From positions 1 through 14,025 of the forward strand of contig CAYJXJ010000122.1 in the NCBI GenBank assembly GCA_964374095.1: 14,025 bases of DNA. The letters are read 5' to 3'. Shown here one piece after another: positions 1-7,436 of the stretch. The notes beneath the pieces are model-generated. The model was not told where the DNA came from, did not search any database, and worked only from the letters and a program-made list of their open reading frames with translations. This DNA comes from CAYJXJ01 sp964374095. Its GTDB lineage: Bacteria > Elusimicrobiota > Elusimicrobia > UBA1565 > UBA9628. Position numbers and translations under genes: made by a program. Every line of letters starts with the position of its first letter. Within the stretch, counting starts at the first letter, position 1.

Positions 1-295
1 GGCCCGCGTGGAACCGGAAGGTCTGCTCCTTCTGATCGAAGATCGACACGCCGAGGATGTCGGAGGGCAGGAGGTCCGGGGTGAATTGGATGCGGCTGAA
101 GCTCGCCCCGATCGAGCGGGCGAGGGCCTTGGCCAGCGTGGTCTTTCCCGTGCCGGGGAAATCCTCGAGGAGCACGTGGCCGCCGCCGGCGAAGGCCGCC
201 AGGAGCTGGCGGATCGCGGCCGTCTGGCCGCGCATGACCTTGCCGATATTGGCCGCGAGCCTGGCGACGACCTCGGCTGATGCGTGTTCCGCCAT
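1..295 (-). CDS. MoxR-family AAA+ ATPase, N-terminal part (cut by window edge)
   Basis: Only the first 98 codons are in the window; the gene runs off the left edge. The protein begins MAEHASAEVVARL and carries the MoxR N-terminal pattern: a helix ending VMRGQ (about residues 20-24), then GGGHVLLEDFPGTGKTTLAK with the Walker A P-loop at residues 45-52, then FTPDLLPSDILGV, the typical MoxR stretch after the P-loop. MoxR ATPases act as chaperone-like ATPases that help activate or assemble partner proteins, often encoded next to DUF58 and VWA-domain proteins; those partners would lie outside the window. The ATG at 293-295 has a GAG-rich stretch just upstream as a modest ribosome site. It lies 130 bp downstream of the OmpA-like gene on the same strand. 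Seen: motifs. Inferred: role. Confidence 0.93.
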   Translation of the reverse strand, partial: MAEHASAEVVARLAANIGKVMRGQTAAIRQLLAAFAGGGHVLLEDFPGTGKTTLAKALARSIGASFSRIQFTPDLLPSDILGVSIFDQKEQTFRFHAG

Positions 296-310
296 GCTCT
301 CTCAACGCCC

Positions 311-339
311 ATGCTAGCGCTTTAAGAGACCGTTTTCCA
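311..339 (-). promoter_or_regulatory. Possible promoter for the MoxR gene
   Basis: On the minus strand a TGGAAA box (334-339) is followed after 17 bp by TAGCAT (311-316). Each hexamer matches the sigma-70 consensus at 4 of 6 positions. Transcription would begin near 304, a few bases before the start codon at 295. The spacing is ideal but the boxes are weak, so read-through from the upstream operon is an equal possibility. Confidence 0.3.
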
Positions 340-425
340 GCGGCCGCGCCCTGTACTAGACTCCTCCCATGCCCGACGCGCCCGTCCCGGCGCGGATCGT
401 CATCTCCTCGACCTGGCGCATCGCC

Positions 426-1442
426 TCAGCGGTTGAGCAGGACGATCTCGACGCGCTGTTCCGAGTAGGGAGCGCGCGCCGCGCTGACGGTGACGGCCTG
501 CGGCCCCAGCATGAGCTCGCGGGAGAGAGAGGTCGAGACCGCCAAGCCCTGGGTCTCCCCCAGCTCCTTGGTGGAGGAGAAGACCCGCACCGCGATGGGA
601 ATGCCGTGGAAGCGCCGCTTGACCAGGTCGGCGGCCGCGCGGATGAGGTCCGCGCCCACGGGCTTGACGAGCTCGGCCCCGGCCTTGCCGCCGCCGAAGA
701 GCACGGAGGAGTCCAGGCTCAGATGCAGTCCCGAGTCCTCCTGATGGACGATCCCTCGAAAGAGCAGGGGCTTGCCGACGGTGGTGCGCGGGGAGCCCCC
801 GGGATCGGTGAAATTGTAGACCGCGGAGTAGGAGCGCCCGGCGCTGATCCACTCACCCTGCTCGTTCTGCCCGCTCCACACGAGCTCCTCGGGGGGGTCG
901 TCGGAACCCTCGTAGCGGTGAAAGACCCGTCCTTCCTCGTCGGCGATGGTCAGGCTCCAGGCGTACTCCTTGGCCTCCTTGTTCTCAAGCCGCCGCTGGA
1001 GCACTTCGAAAAGCTGGTCGCGCGGCCGGAAGGCGATGCCGGGCTTGGGGGAGAAGGTGACGCGCCACGGCTGGATCACCCGGTCGGCTTTCAAGGTCTC
1101 GGGATGGGTGCGCCGCCAGGAAACGGTGAGAGGCGAGACCGCCAGGAGAAGCGGCTCCTCGGCCTTCAGCGAGGGGCGGATGGTCTCGAAGGGATCCACC
1201 TCCAGGGCCAGCGGGGGCTTGGAAGCGCTCACGCGGGCCTTGGGGTCGTCGGCGCGGATCACGACCTCGGTGGGCATCGAGGCGGGCGCGGCCGGGGACG
1301 CCGGGGAGGGCTTCTTCTCGGAGGCGTCCACGCCCGGCATCCCGGCCGGGGAGACCCCCGGCAGGCCGGCGGGCAGGGGGAGCTGGTCCTGGCCCCAGCA
1401 TGGAGCCGCGGCCAGGGCCAAGACGCGCATGAGATGTTTCAT
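426..1442 (-). CDS. Secreted Ig-like/OmpA-like protein, last gene of the Tol-like operon
   Basis: 338 residues. The ATG at 1442 is chosen because it overlaps the tonB stop as ATGA and gives a short signal peptide (MKHLMRVLALAAAP); starts further upstream lie inside tonB. Next comes a Pro/Ala-rich linker. The middle part has the FlgD/CHU-like Ig pattern: WSLTIADEEGRV, then PPEELVWSGQNEQGEW, then AGRSYSAVYNFTDPGG. The last ~75 residues resemble an OmpA-like domain: SLDSSVLFGGGKAGAEL, then a helix, then a strand ending EQRVEIVLLNR. The usual TD and LSxxRA residues are replaced (SSTKELG and LSRELM). In OmpA/Pal those Asp and Arg hold diaminopimelate, so peptidoglycan binding is doubtful. By position it takes the place of Pal in a Tol-Pal-like operon. 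The fold call rests on patterns and the exact role is unknown. Confidence 0.75.
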   Translation of the reverse strand: MKHLMRVLALAAAPCWGQDQLPLPAGLPGVSPAGMPGVDASEKKPSPASPAAPASMPTEVVIRADDPKARVSASKPPLALEVDPFETIRPSLKAEEPLLLAVSPLTVSWRRTHPETLKADRVIQPWRVTFSPKPGIAFRPRDQLFEVLQRRLENKEAKEYAWSLTIADEEGRVFHRYEGSDDPPEELVWSGQNEQGEWISAGRSYSAVYNFTDPGGSPRTTVGKPLLFRGIVHQEDSGLHLSLDSSVLFGGGKAGAELVKPVGADLIRAAADLVKRRFHGIPIAVRVFSSTKELGETQGLAVSTSLSRELMLGPQAVTVSAARAPYSEQRVEIVLLNR

Positions 1443-2515
1443 TCGACCAGGAACCGGAACGTGATGATTCCCCATTGCTTCTCCTGTACGCCGATAGGAA
1501 CGAAGCGCCAACTCTTGAGGGCGTCCATGGCCAGGCGGTCGAGGCGCCCGTAGCCCGAGGTGCGCTCCACCTGCATCCCGGGCAGGACGTCGCCGGCCGG
1601 AGAAACGTTGAAGCGGATCGACACCGCGGCCTCCATGACGCCCTGGTCGCGCAGCCAGGCGGGGAAGGGCGGCGCCTCGAAATAGAGAATCTTGCGGTCC
1701 GCCAGCGGCCCTTCGATCTCCAGTGACTTCTTGGGGGCCTCGGCCAAGGTCTCGGCCGGGCGCGGCCGGCGGGCCTCCTCGACCCGGATCTGGGGCTTGA
1801 GGGGCTGGAGTTCCGGAGCGGGCCGCACTTCGGGCGCGGCGGGCGCGGGCAGGAAGGCCTCCACCCTGTCGCCCAGCCGCGCGCGCTCGGCCGGGGTGGC
1901 CTCGCGCAGGACGGCCTGGGCCAGGGCCGGGGCCATGGGCTTTCGCCTGAATTGAGGAACGATGGGGTCCAGTTTCTGCATGGCCACGGCCTCCCGGCGG
2001 CTCTCCTCCAACGCCAGGGCCTGCGGCAAATCCTGGACGCGCCGGGTGCCGACCTCCTCCAGGCGCGGGGCTGCCGCCAGGGTCGACACGGCCCGGCGAC
2101 GAGTCTCAAAACTCGTGTCGACCTTGGCGGCGTCGACTCGCTTGCGGCCAAGATCGAGTTCCTCGACTTTGGCCGCTTCTTTTTTCCGTCCCAAGTCGTC
2201 AAGCTTTTCCGCTTCAATGGGCTTGACCACCCGCGGGGTCTCGGGGATCTTCACCTCGACGGCCTGGGGTGCGGTCCGCGTCAGCGACGGCAGCGCCATC
2301 TTCAAGAAGTTCAGCACCGTGGGAGGCGCCGCGGGGACGGCGGGACGGGCCGGCAGGACGGCCATCGGACGCCGGACCACGAGGAGGTCGACGCCGGAGA
2401 TCACGCGGTCCATTTCCCGCTTGGCGGGCTGGAGAGTGGGGAGAAAGAATGCCAGGCCGGCGAGATGCACCCCGACCGAGACGACTCCCGAGACGGGGAT
2501 GCGGGCCGCGCTCAT
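1439..2515 (-). CDS. TonB/TolA-like energy-transducing protein
   Basis: 358 residues. One N-terminal membrane helix (about residues 8-26) contains S13-xxx-H17, matching the Ser/His pattern by which the TonB helix contacts ExbB/ExbD. A long Pro/Ala- and charge-rich periplasmic region follows, with an imperfect 14-residue tandem repeat beginning DLGRK at residues 107 and 121. The last ~85 residues form a TonB C-terminal domain: APPFPAWLRDQGVMEAAVSI, then FNVSPAGDV, then LDRLAMDALKSWRFVP. TonB proteins carry proton-motive-force energy from an ExbBD channel to outer-membrane partners. The start overlaps the stop of the upstream ExbD gene (ATGA) and the stop overlaps the next start (ATGA). No TonB-dependent receptor lies nearby, so a TolA-like structural role is as likely as uptake. 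Confidence 0.9.
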   Translation of the reverse strand: MSAARIPVSGVVSVGVHLAGLAFFLPTLQPAKREMDRVISGVDLLVVRRPMAVLPARPAVPAAPPTVLNFLKMALPSLTRTAPQAVEVKIPETPRVVKPIEAEKLDDLGRKKEAAKVEELDLGRKRVDAAKVDTSFETRRRAVSTLAAAPRLEEVGTRRVQDLPQALALEESRREAVAMQKLDPIVPQFRRKPMAPALAQAVLREATPAERARLGDRVEAFLPAPAAPEVRPAPELQPLKPQIRVEEARRPRPAETLAEAPKKSLEIEGPLADRKILYFEAPPFPAWLRDQGVMEAAVSIRFNVSPAGDVLPGMQVERTSGYGRLDRLAMDALKSWRFVPIGVQEKQWGIITFRFLVE

Positions 2516-2922
2516 TTCTTCCGCTGGGTGGCGATGGTGAGATGAGCCGCCCCCGCCTCCTTGGCCTTGAACATGATCTCGGTGAGCCTGCCGTGCCGCG
2601 CCCCCGCGTCGGCCCGCAGGACCACGAGCTTGGTCTCGCTCATGGCCAGGCGGTAGCGCAGGTCGGGCTCCAGCGCGTCGAGGCTCGAATACTCCTTCTG
2701 ATCCAGGGCGATGCGCCCGTCCTTGGCCAGGGTCACCGTCACCTTCTCGCGCTCCTCCCCCTCGCGCGTGCGGGCCTGCGGCAGGTCGACCTTGATGACG
2801 GGGTCGGCCATCATCGGCGCGGTCACCATGAAGATGATCACGAGCACGAGGCAGACGTCCACGAGCGGGGTCACGTTGATCCCGGAGACGATGGCGTCCT
2901 CGTTGGGCGCGTCTCGTTTCAT
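2512..2922 (-). CDS. ExbD/TolR-family protein, second copy
   Basis: 136 residues, the usual ExbD/TolR length. A short cytoplasmic N-terminus is followed by one membrane helix, INVTPLVDVCLVLVIIFM (residues 15-32). D22 is the conserved intramembrane Asp that carries protons in this family. The periplasmic domain (about 45-136) ends KAKEAGAAHLTIATQRKK, as expected for TolR/ExbD. It is flanked by 4-base ATGA overlaps on both sides. It differs strongly from the first copy outside the helix, so the two probably form a heteromeric motor rather than being redundant. Seen: motifs and overlaps. Inferred: heteromer. Confidence 0.93.
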   Translation of the reverse strand: MKRDAPNEDAIVSGINVTPLVDVCLVLVIIFMVTAPMMADPVIKVDLPQARTREGEEREKVTVTLAKDGRIALDQKEYSSLDALEPDLRYRLAMSETKLVVLRADAGARHGRLTEIMFKAKEAGAAHLTIATQRKK

Positions 2923-3350
2923 GGGGTTGGGGCCTTTGCTTCCTCGGATCGCAGGATGGCGAGCTTGACCGCGCCCGCCTGGCGGGCGGCGTCGAGGATC
3001 TCGACGACCTCTCCCACCCGGTTGGCCTCCTCGGCGGTCACGGTCACCATCTTGTCCTTGCTCGCGGTGATGGCGCGGGCCAGCGCCGCGGCCAAGGCGC
3101 CGGATGCCACCGCCTTGCCGTTGATGCTGATCTCCCCCTTGGTGTTGAGCGAGACGCGCACGTTCTCATCGGCGTCGACCTTGCCTTCCGAAGCCTGGGC
3201 GCGCGACTCGAGCACCTTGATCCCGGCGGCCAGCGCGTAGGGGGCGACGGCCATGAAGATGATGACGAGCACGAGGCAGACATCCACCAGCGGGGTGACA
3301 TTGATCTCGGTGATCGGCTCGTCGTCCTGCTGTGGGGAGGAGCCGGCCAC
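2919..3350 (-). CDS. ExbD/TolR-family protein, first copy
   Basis: 143 residues with a GTG start (3348-3350) whose G is the last base of the tolQ stop TAG, so the two genes overlap by one base. GGGGGCG lies at ribosome-site distance inside the end of tolQ. A longer reading from 3980 is open only because it crosses tolQ in another frame. The membrane helix is at residues 16-33, with the conserved proton-carrying Asp at D23. The periplasmic domain contains VRVSLNTKGEISINGKAV and ILDAARQAGAVKLAIL, both typical of the family. The C-terminus ends in a short tail, EEAKAPTP. It would form the proton channel with the TolQ/ExbB protein encoded just upstream. Confidence 0.92.
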   Translation of the reverse strand: MAGSSPQQDDEPITEINVTPLVDVCLVLVIIFMAVAPYALAAGIKVLESRAQASEGKVDADENVRVSLNTKGEISINGKAVASGALAAALARAITASKDKMVTVTAEEANRVGEVVEILDAARQAGAVKLAILRSEEAKAPTP

Positions 3351-3970
3351 TATTTCGCCCCCAGGATCACGATCAGCCGCGTGGAAGCGACCTCCATGTC
3401 GACCCCGACCTGCTTGACCTGCCTCATGAAGTAGTTGTAGATGATGACCGCCGGGATGGCGACGAGGAGTCCGGCGGCGGTCGCGACCAGGGCCTCGGCG
3501 ATGCCTTTGGCCACCACGCTCGGGCCTCCCGCGCCGCCCGCCGCGGCCAAGTCGCGGAAGGCCCGGATGATGCCGATCACGGTGCCGAAGAGGCCGATGA
3601 AGGGCGAGACGTTGCCCAAAGTGCCCAGGACTCCCAGGTGGCGCTCCAGCGCCAGGCGTTCCTCGAGGCGCTTGGTGTAGAGAAGCTCCGACAAGTCCGT
3701 GCGGCTGCGGCCCGCGTGGAGCAGGCCGTAATGGATGACCTGGCCGGCGGCCGTATGGTGCCGGGCCGCGTAGGCGCGCGCCTCCTCGATCTTTCCCTTC
3801 TCCAACAGCCCGTTGACGTGGGCGAGGATGGAGTCTCCCGAACCCTTGGCCCGCCGGAAGGTCCACCAGCGCTCGATCATGAAGGTGATGGAGAGCACGG
3901 AGCAGGCGAGCAGCACGACCAAAGTGGGACTCTCGCGGAACATCTCCAGAGCGTTGAGCTGACCCATCAT
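3350..3970 (-). CDS. TolQ/ExbB/MotA-type proton channel protein
   Basis: 206 residues. Three membrane helices are visible: about residues 15-33 (ending in the conserved ER pair at 33-34), 112-136 (LGTLGNVSPFIGLFGTVIGI) and 155-179 (ALVATAAGLLVAIPAVIIY), with a large cytoplasmic loop between the first two. The GLFGTVIGI block and the Thr in EALVATAAGL are family hallmarks; the Thr residues line the proton path. It would form the pentameric channel around ExbD/TolR helices. The ATG at 3968-3970 overlaps the TPR stop as ATGA; a second ATG follows directly (3965-3967). TolQ and ExbB cannot be told apart by eye; the Tol-like surroundings favour a TolQ/AglR-type role. Confidence 0.94.
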   Translation of the reverse strand: MMGQLNALEMFRESPTLVVLLACSVLSITFMIERWWTFRRAKGSGDSILAHVNGLLEKGKIEEARAYAARHHTAAGQVIHYGLLHAGRSRTDLSELLYTKRLEERLALERHLGVLGTLGNVSPFIGLFGTVIGIIRAFRDLAAAGGAGGPSVVAKGIAEALVATAAGLLVAIPAVIIYNYFMRQVKQVGVDMEVASTRLIVILGAK

Positions 3971-6900
3971 TGGATTTCATCCTCCGTGGCGGTCCCGGTC
4001 GGGGAACTCATGCCCGGCAGTTCCAGCACCCGCGACCGGCGTCCGGCGCGCGCGGGGCGAGGCTCCTTCTTGGGGGGCTCCGGCTCGGGCCTTTTCTCCT
4101 CGTCGATCAGGGTGACGCCGCGTTCGGGTTCGGGGTCTGGGCTTACGGACTGCACCGTGCGTCTGGGGCTCGGGGTAAGACGACGGCCTTCTGGTGCTGG
4201 AGACGGGGCTATTTCCAGCTGCGAGGGCTGACTCGGAGTCGGCGCGGGCTGCGCCCGCGCCGGCTTGGGCCTCATCTTCCGGAGTGCCTGCGCCCGCTGC
4301 GCCGCTTGCGCGGATACGCTCCCAGACGCGCCCCGAGCCAGTTCCTCATAGGAGGACGCGGCGGCGGCGTAATCCGAGGCCTTCTCGTAGCTCTCCGCCA
4401 GCTTGAGAAGGGCCTGCAGGCGAAACGGGCTGTTGGCGGGCTTGCCGGCCCGCAGGCGCTCCCAGGACTCTCGAGCCGCCTCGGGGCGGCCCATGAGCAT
4501 GTAGACCTCGCCCATCCGGTACATCGCCTCGAGCGGGGCGTCCGAGCCGGCCTTGGAGCCGTCGCGGATCTGCTCGAGCGTCCCGAGCGCCCCATCGAAA
4601 TCCCGGCGGTCACGCTGGAGTTGGAAAATCTCCCAGAGCGCCGACTGGCCGCCGTCGCCCGACGTCCCGGCCGCGGCCACGTAGCGCTGGTAGGCGTGCT
4701 GGGCCATGTCGAGCTTGCCCACGGCCTTGTAGGCAAGGGCCAAGTTGAACTGGGCGGCCTTGACATACTCTGAATCCGGGTACTCTTCAATGAGCCGGGT
4801 GTAGTTGCGGATGCCCTCCTCGTATTTCTTGAGGGCATAATAGGAACTGGCCAGATGGAAGACCGCCAGCGAGGTTTCTTGGCCCTTATCGAAATTATTA
4901 AGGAGGCGCTCGAAGGCCGGAGCGGCCTCGAGGTGGTTGTTCTGGTTGAAATGGCTCTCCCCGAGAAAGAACTGGGCCTTGGCCAGATCGGGGTGATTTG
5001 TGTAGTCCACGCTGAAGGCTTGGAAGGCGACCGCGGCCCCGGCGTAATCCTTGGCCTCGAAGACGCGCCGCCCCAGGCGGAACTGCGCGTCTCCTCCCAC
5101 CTTGCGGCCGGGATGGGCCTTGATCAGCCCATCGAGCGCTGCGCGGAAATCGACGCCCTTGGACCGGTCGAACACTCCCTCCATCAGGTCGAGGCCGTCC
5201 CCCGCCTCGGGCGAGTCCGGGAAGCGCGCGATCAGGTCCGAGGCGGCGCGCAGGGTCCCGGCGTCATCCTTGGCGTTGAAGGCGGCCTGACTGATGCGCA
5301 GAAGGGCGAAGGCAAGCTTGGGGTTGCCCGGCAGCTTTTCGACGATATCCCGGTAAGCGGCCTGCGCCTCCCCGTATTTCTGAGCCCTGAAGAGGGTGTC
5401 GGCCACTTGAAAGACGGCCTGCGCCGTCTGGGGCGACTCGGGGTAGCGGGCCAAGAGCTTCCTCCAGGTCTCGATGGCCTGGGTGTAGTAGCGCAGGTGA
5501 TAGAGGCTCATGCCCGCGCGGTAGAGGGCGGCGGGGGCCTCCGAGGCGTCGGGGTTCTCATTGGCGAACTTCTCATAGAGTTGAAAAGACTCGTCGTAGG
5601 ACTTCTGGTTGAACATGCTGTCGGCGATGCCCAGTTCGTTGCGCCCCGAGAAGGTGAAGGTCGAGGTCGCCGCGGCCATCATCTCCTGGAGGCGCTTGCG
5701 CTCCTCGAGGGCCCGGGCGTCCTCCCCCCGCAGGGCGTAGCACCAGGCCACGCCGTCCTGGGCGTAGAAGGCGGCCGGCTCGTCGGGATAGACCTTGCGG
5801 ATCATCTCGAAGATGGTCTTGGCCTCATCCACCTGGTTGGACGCCAGGTAGGCGTCGGCGAGGTAGACGTAGCTCAGGGCCCGCCACTTGGACTTCGACG
5901 GCGGGAGGTTGCGGAATATGGATTGGTAGGAGGTGAGGATCGAGTTGAAGGACTTGAGGTTGTATTGGGTCTGGAGGATCGAGAAGAGGGCCTGCTCGGC
6001 GATATCGGAAGACGGGGCGAGATCGATGATGCGCTGGAAGGCGGCCACGGCCTCCGGGTAGCGCTTCATGGCGATCAGGGAGTTGCCCAGGACCAGGTAG
6101 ACGTTCTTGGCCAGGGCGTTGGTGGGGTAGAGGGAGAGAAAATTCTGGCACGTCGTCGCCGACTGCGCGTAGTCGCCCACCTGGTTCTGCACCCACGCCA
6201 GCTTGAAGTGGGCCAAGGGCGAGACCTTGATCGTCTCCGGGTACTGGGTGATCACCGTGGTGTAGGCGAAGAGCGCGTCCCGGAGCTGTCCACCGACCAG
6301 ATGCGACTCGGCGATGAAGAACTGCGCGAGCGGCGCGAAGAAATCCTTGGGGTAGCGGTCGAGCACGGATTGGAAGTGGGCCCGCGCCTCGACGTAATTC
6401 CTTCTCTGGAAGTAGGAGGAGCCGATGCGAAACAGCGCCGAGACCCGCAGCGGGCTCTCGGGCCAAAGCGAGATGAATTTCTGATACTTGGAGATGGCAC
6501 CGGTGTAATCCTCGGCCAGAAAAAAGGAGTCGCCGATGAAAAACTGGGCCTCCTCCTTGAGGTCGCTTTCCGGATAGTCCTTGATGAGCTGCTCGAAGGC
6601 CGCGGCCGCCAGGAAGGCGCGCTTGGAGAGGAGGTAGGTCTTGCCCAGGTAGAACTGCGCCTCGGCCGCCTTGACGCGCTTCAAGGCCTTCTCGGCGCCG
6701 CTATAGTCTCCTTTGTGCAGGGCGACGATGCCCTGCGCGTAGTGGACGGCGGGCTCCTTGAGGAAGGTCGGGTAGGTCTCGCCCAGCAGGAAGAGATTCT
6801 GTTCCGCCTCCGAAAAGCGCTCCAAGGCGAGGTTGGAGTAGACGATGGCCAACAGCGACTCCGGGGCGATGTAGCTCTGGCCGTGGTCGGACTCGACCTG

Positions 6901-7383
6901 CCGGAACTCATCGATGGCCCGATTCCAGTCCTTCTCGTTGTAAGCGACCTCGCCCAGGCGGTAGCGCGTGCTCGGGGCCAGGCCGGATTTCCTGTCGTCC
7001 ACCACCCCCATGTAGGCCTTTCTGGCGTTGGCCAAAGCCGCCAGCGCGGCCGGGTTCTTGGGCGCAAGCACTCGTCCCGGCTGCGCTTTCTTGGAGGCGG
7101 CCTCGGCTTTGAGGATGCCCAGCGCGTGCTCCATGTAGGACTCCCCGACCATGAACTCGGCGTCCGCGGAGCGCTGGGTATCGGGATACTTGGCGAGGAA
7201 GCTCTCCAGCGCCTCGACGACGGCGAGCTTGTCGGTGCCGGGATCCTGGAAGAGCTGGCTGGCGCCGTTGAAGGAGTCGTCCTCCTCTTTGGTTTGCGCC
7301 GGGCTTTTCTTCCGCGCCTCGACGAGCGCGGTCGCGAATATGAGAGACCCAGCCAGCACAATTGCGGGACGGGAGGACCTCAT
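3967..7383 (-). CDS. Giant secreted TPR-repeat protein, first gene of the Tol-like operon
   Basis: 1138 residues from the ATG at 7383, chosen because it gives a signal peptide (MRSSRPAIVLAGSLIFATALVEA) and sits 7 nt below a good -10 box; a start 12 codons upstream would bury the promoter. Most of the protein is about two dozen TPR-like repeats of 33-40 residues with the pattern of CpoB/YbgF and BamD-type repeats, for example LIKDYPESDLKEEAQFFIGD and LLARYPESPQTAQAVFQVAD. The last ~100 residues are Pro/Arg/Glu-rich and probably disordered. TPR arrays bind partner proteins; here it is probably a periplasmic scaffold for the motor encoded downstream. CpoB, the TPR protein of classical Tol-Pal, is far smaller (about 260 residues). 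The exact binding partner is unknown. Confidence 0.9.
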   Translation of the reverse strand: MRSSRPAIVLAGSLIFATALVEARKKSPAQTKEEDDSFNGASQLFQDPGTDKLAVVEALESFLAKYPDTQRSADAEFMVGESYMEHALGILKAEAASKKAQPGRVLAPKNPAALAALANARKAYMGVVDDRKSGLAPSTRYRLGEVAYNEKDWNRAIDEFRQVESDHGQSYIAPESLLAIVYSNLALERFSEAEQNLFLLGETYPTFLKEPAVHYAQGIVALHKGDYSGAEKALKRVKAAEAQFYLGKTYLLSKRAFLAAAAFEQLIKDYPESDLKEEAQFFIGDSFFLAEDYTGAISKYQKFISLWPESPLRVSALFRIGSSYFQRRNYVEARAHFQSVLDRYPKDFFAPLAQFFIAESHLVGGQLRDALFAYTTVITQYPETIKVSPLAHFKLAWVQNQVGDYAQSATTCQNFLSLYPTNALAKNVYLVLGNSLIAMKRYPEAVAAFQRIIDLAPSSDIAEQALFSILQTQYNLKSFNSILTSYQSIFRNLPPSKSKWRALSYVYLADAYLASNQVDEAKTIFEMIRKVYPDEPAAFYAQDGVAWCYALRGEDARALEERKRLQEMMAAATSTFTFSGRNELGIADSMFNQKSYDESFQLYEKFANENPDASEAPAALYRAGMSLYHLRYYTQAIETWRKLLARYPESPQTAQAVFQVADTLFRAQKYGEAQAAYRDIVEKLPGNPKLAFALLRISQAAFNAKDDAGTLRAASDLIARFPDSPEAGDGLDLMEGVFDRSKGVDFRAALDGLIKAHPGRKVGGDAQFRLGRRVFEAKDYAGAAVAFQAFSVDYTNHPDLAKAQFFLGESHFNQNNHLEAAPAFERLLNNFDKGQETSLAVFHLASSYYALKKYEEGIRNYTRLIEEYPDSEYVKAAQFNLALAYKAVGKLDMAQHAYQRYVAAAGTSGDGGQSALWEIFQLQRDRRDFDGALGTLEQIRDGSKAGSDAPLEAMYRMGEVYMLMGRPEAARESWERLRAGKPANSPFRLQALLKLAESYEKASDYAAAASSYEELARGASGSVSAQAAQRAQALRKMRPKPARAQPAPTPSQPSQLEIAPSPAPEGRRLTPSPRRTVQSVSPDPEPERGVTLIDEEKRPEPEPPKKEPRPARAGRRSRVLELPGMSSPTGTATEDEIQ

Positions 7384-7390
7384 TCGTATG

Positions 7391-7419
7391 AGTCTAGCCC
7401 CTAAACAGCCGGGCGTCAA
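7391..7419 (-). promoter_or_regulatory. Promoter of the TPR-TolQ-TolR-TolR-TonB-OmpA operon
   Basis: On the minus strand TTGACG (7414-7419) and TAGACT (7391-7396) are exactly 17 bp apart, matching the sigma-70 consensus at 5 and 4 of 6 positions. Only 7 nt separate the -10 box from the ATG at 7383, so transcription would begin at or next to the start codon. An AGGGG lies inside the spacer and would not be in such a mRNA. A 6-bp GC stem (CCGGGC/GCCCGG) overlaps the -35 box. Confidence 0.6.
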
Positions 7420-7436
7420 GCCCGGGCATGTTACAG

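Noticed and set aside
356..421. 21-codon minus-strand reading (MRQVEEMTIRAGTGASGMGGV) 4 bp after the OmpA-like stop
   Set aside because: A start and a weak GAGG are present, but there is no family, the peptide is tiny and chance is likely. Worth a look only if conserved.
369..1553. 394-codon plus-strand frame starting between the MoxR and OmpA-like genes
   Set aside because: Antisense to the OmpA-like gene and part of tonB; composition is shadow-like and it lacks a ribosome site.
2919..3980. 353-codon reading that would fuse a long N-terminus to the first ExbD
   Set aside because: The upstream part is an out-of-frame, Arg/Pro/Gly-rich reading of tolQ. The GTG at 3350 gives a normal-length ExbD with a ribosome site.
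4855..7404. 849-codon open frame on the plus strand opposite the TPR gene
   Set aside because: The minus strand encodes a clear TPR protein with a signal peptide. The plus frame is open because codon bias in GC-rich DNA removes stops; it shows no domain and is rich in repeated Gly/Leu/Glu/Val runs mirrored from the repeats.
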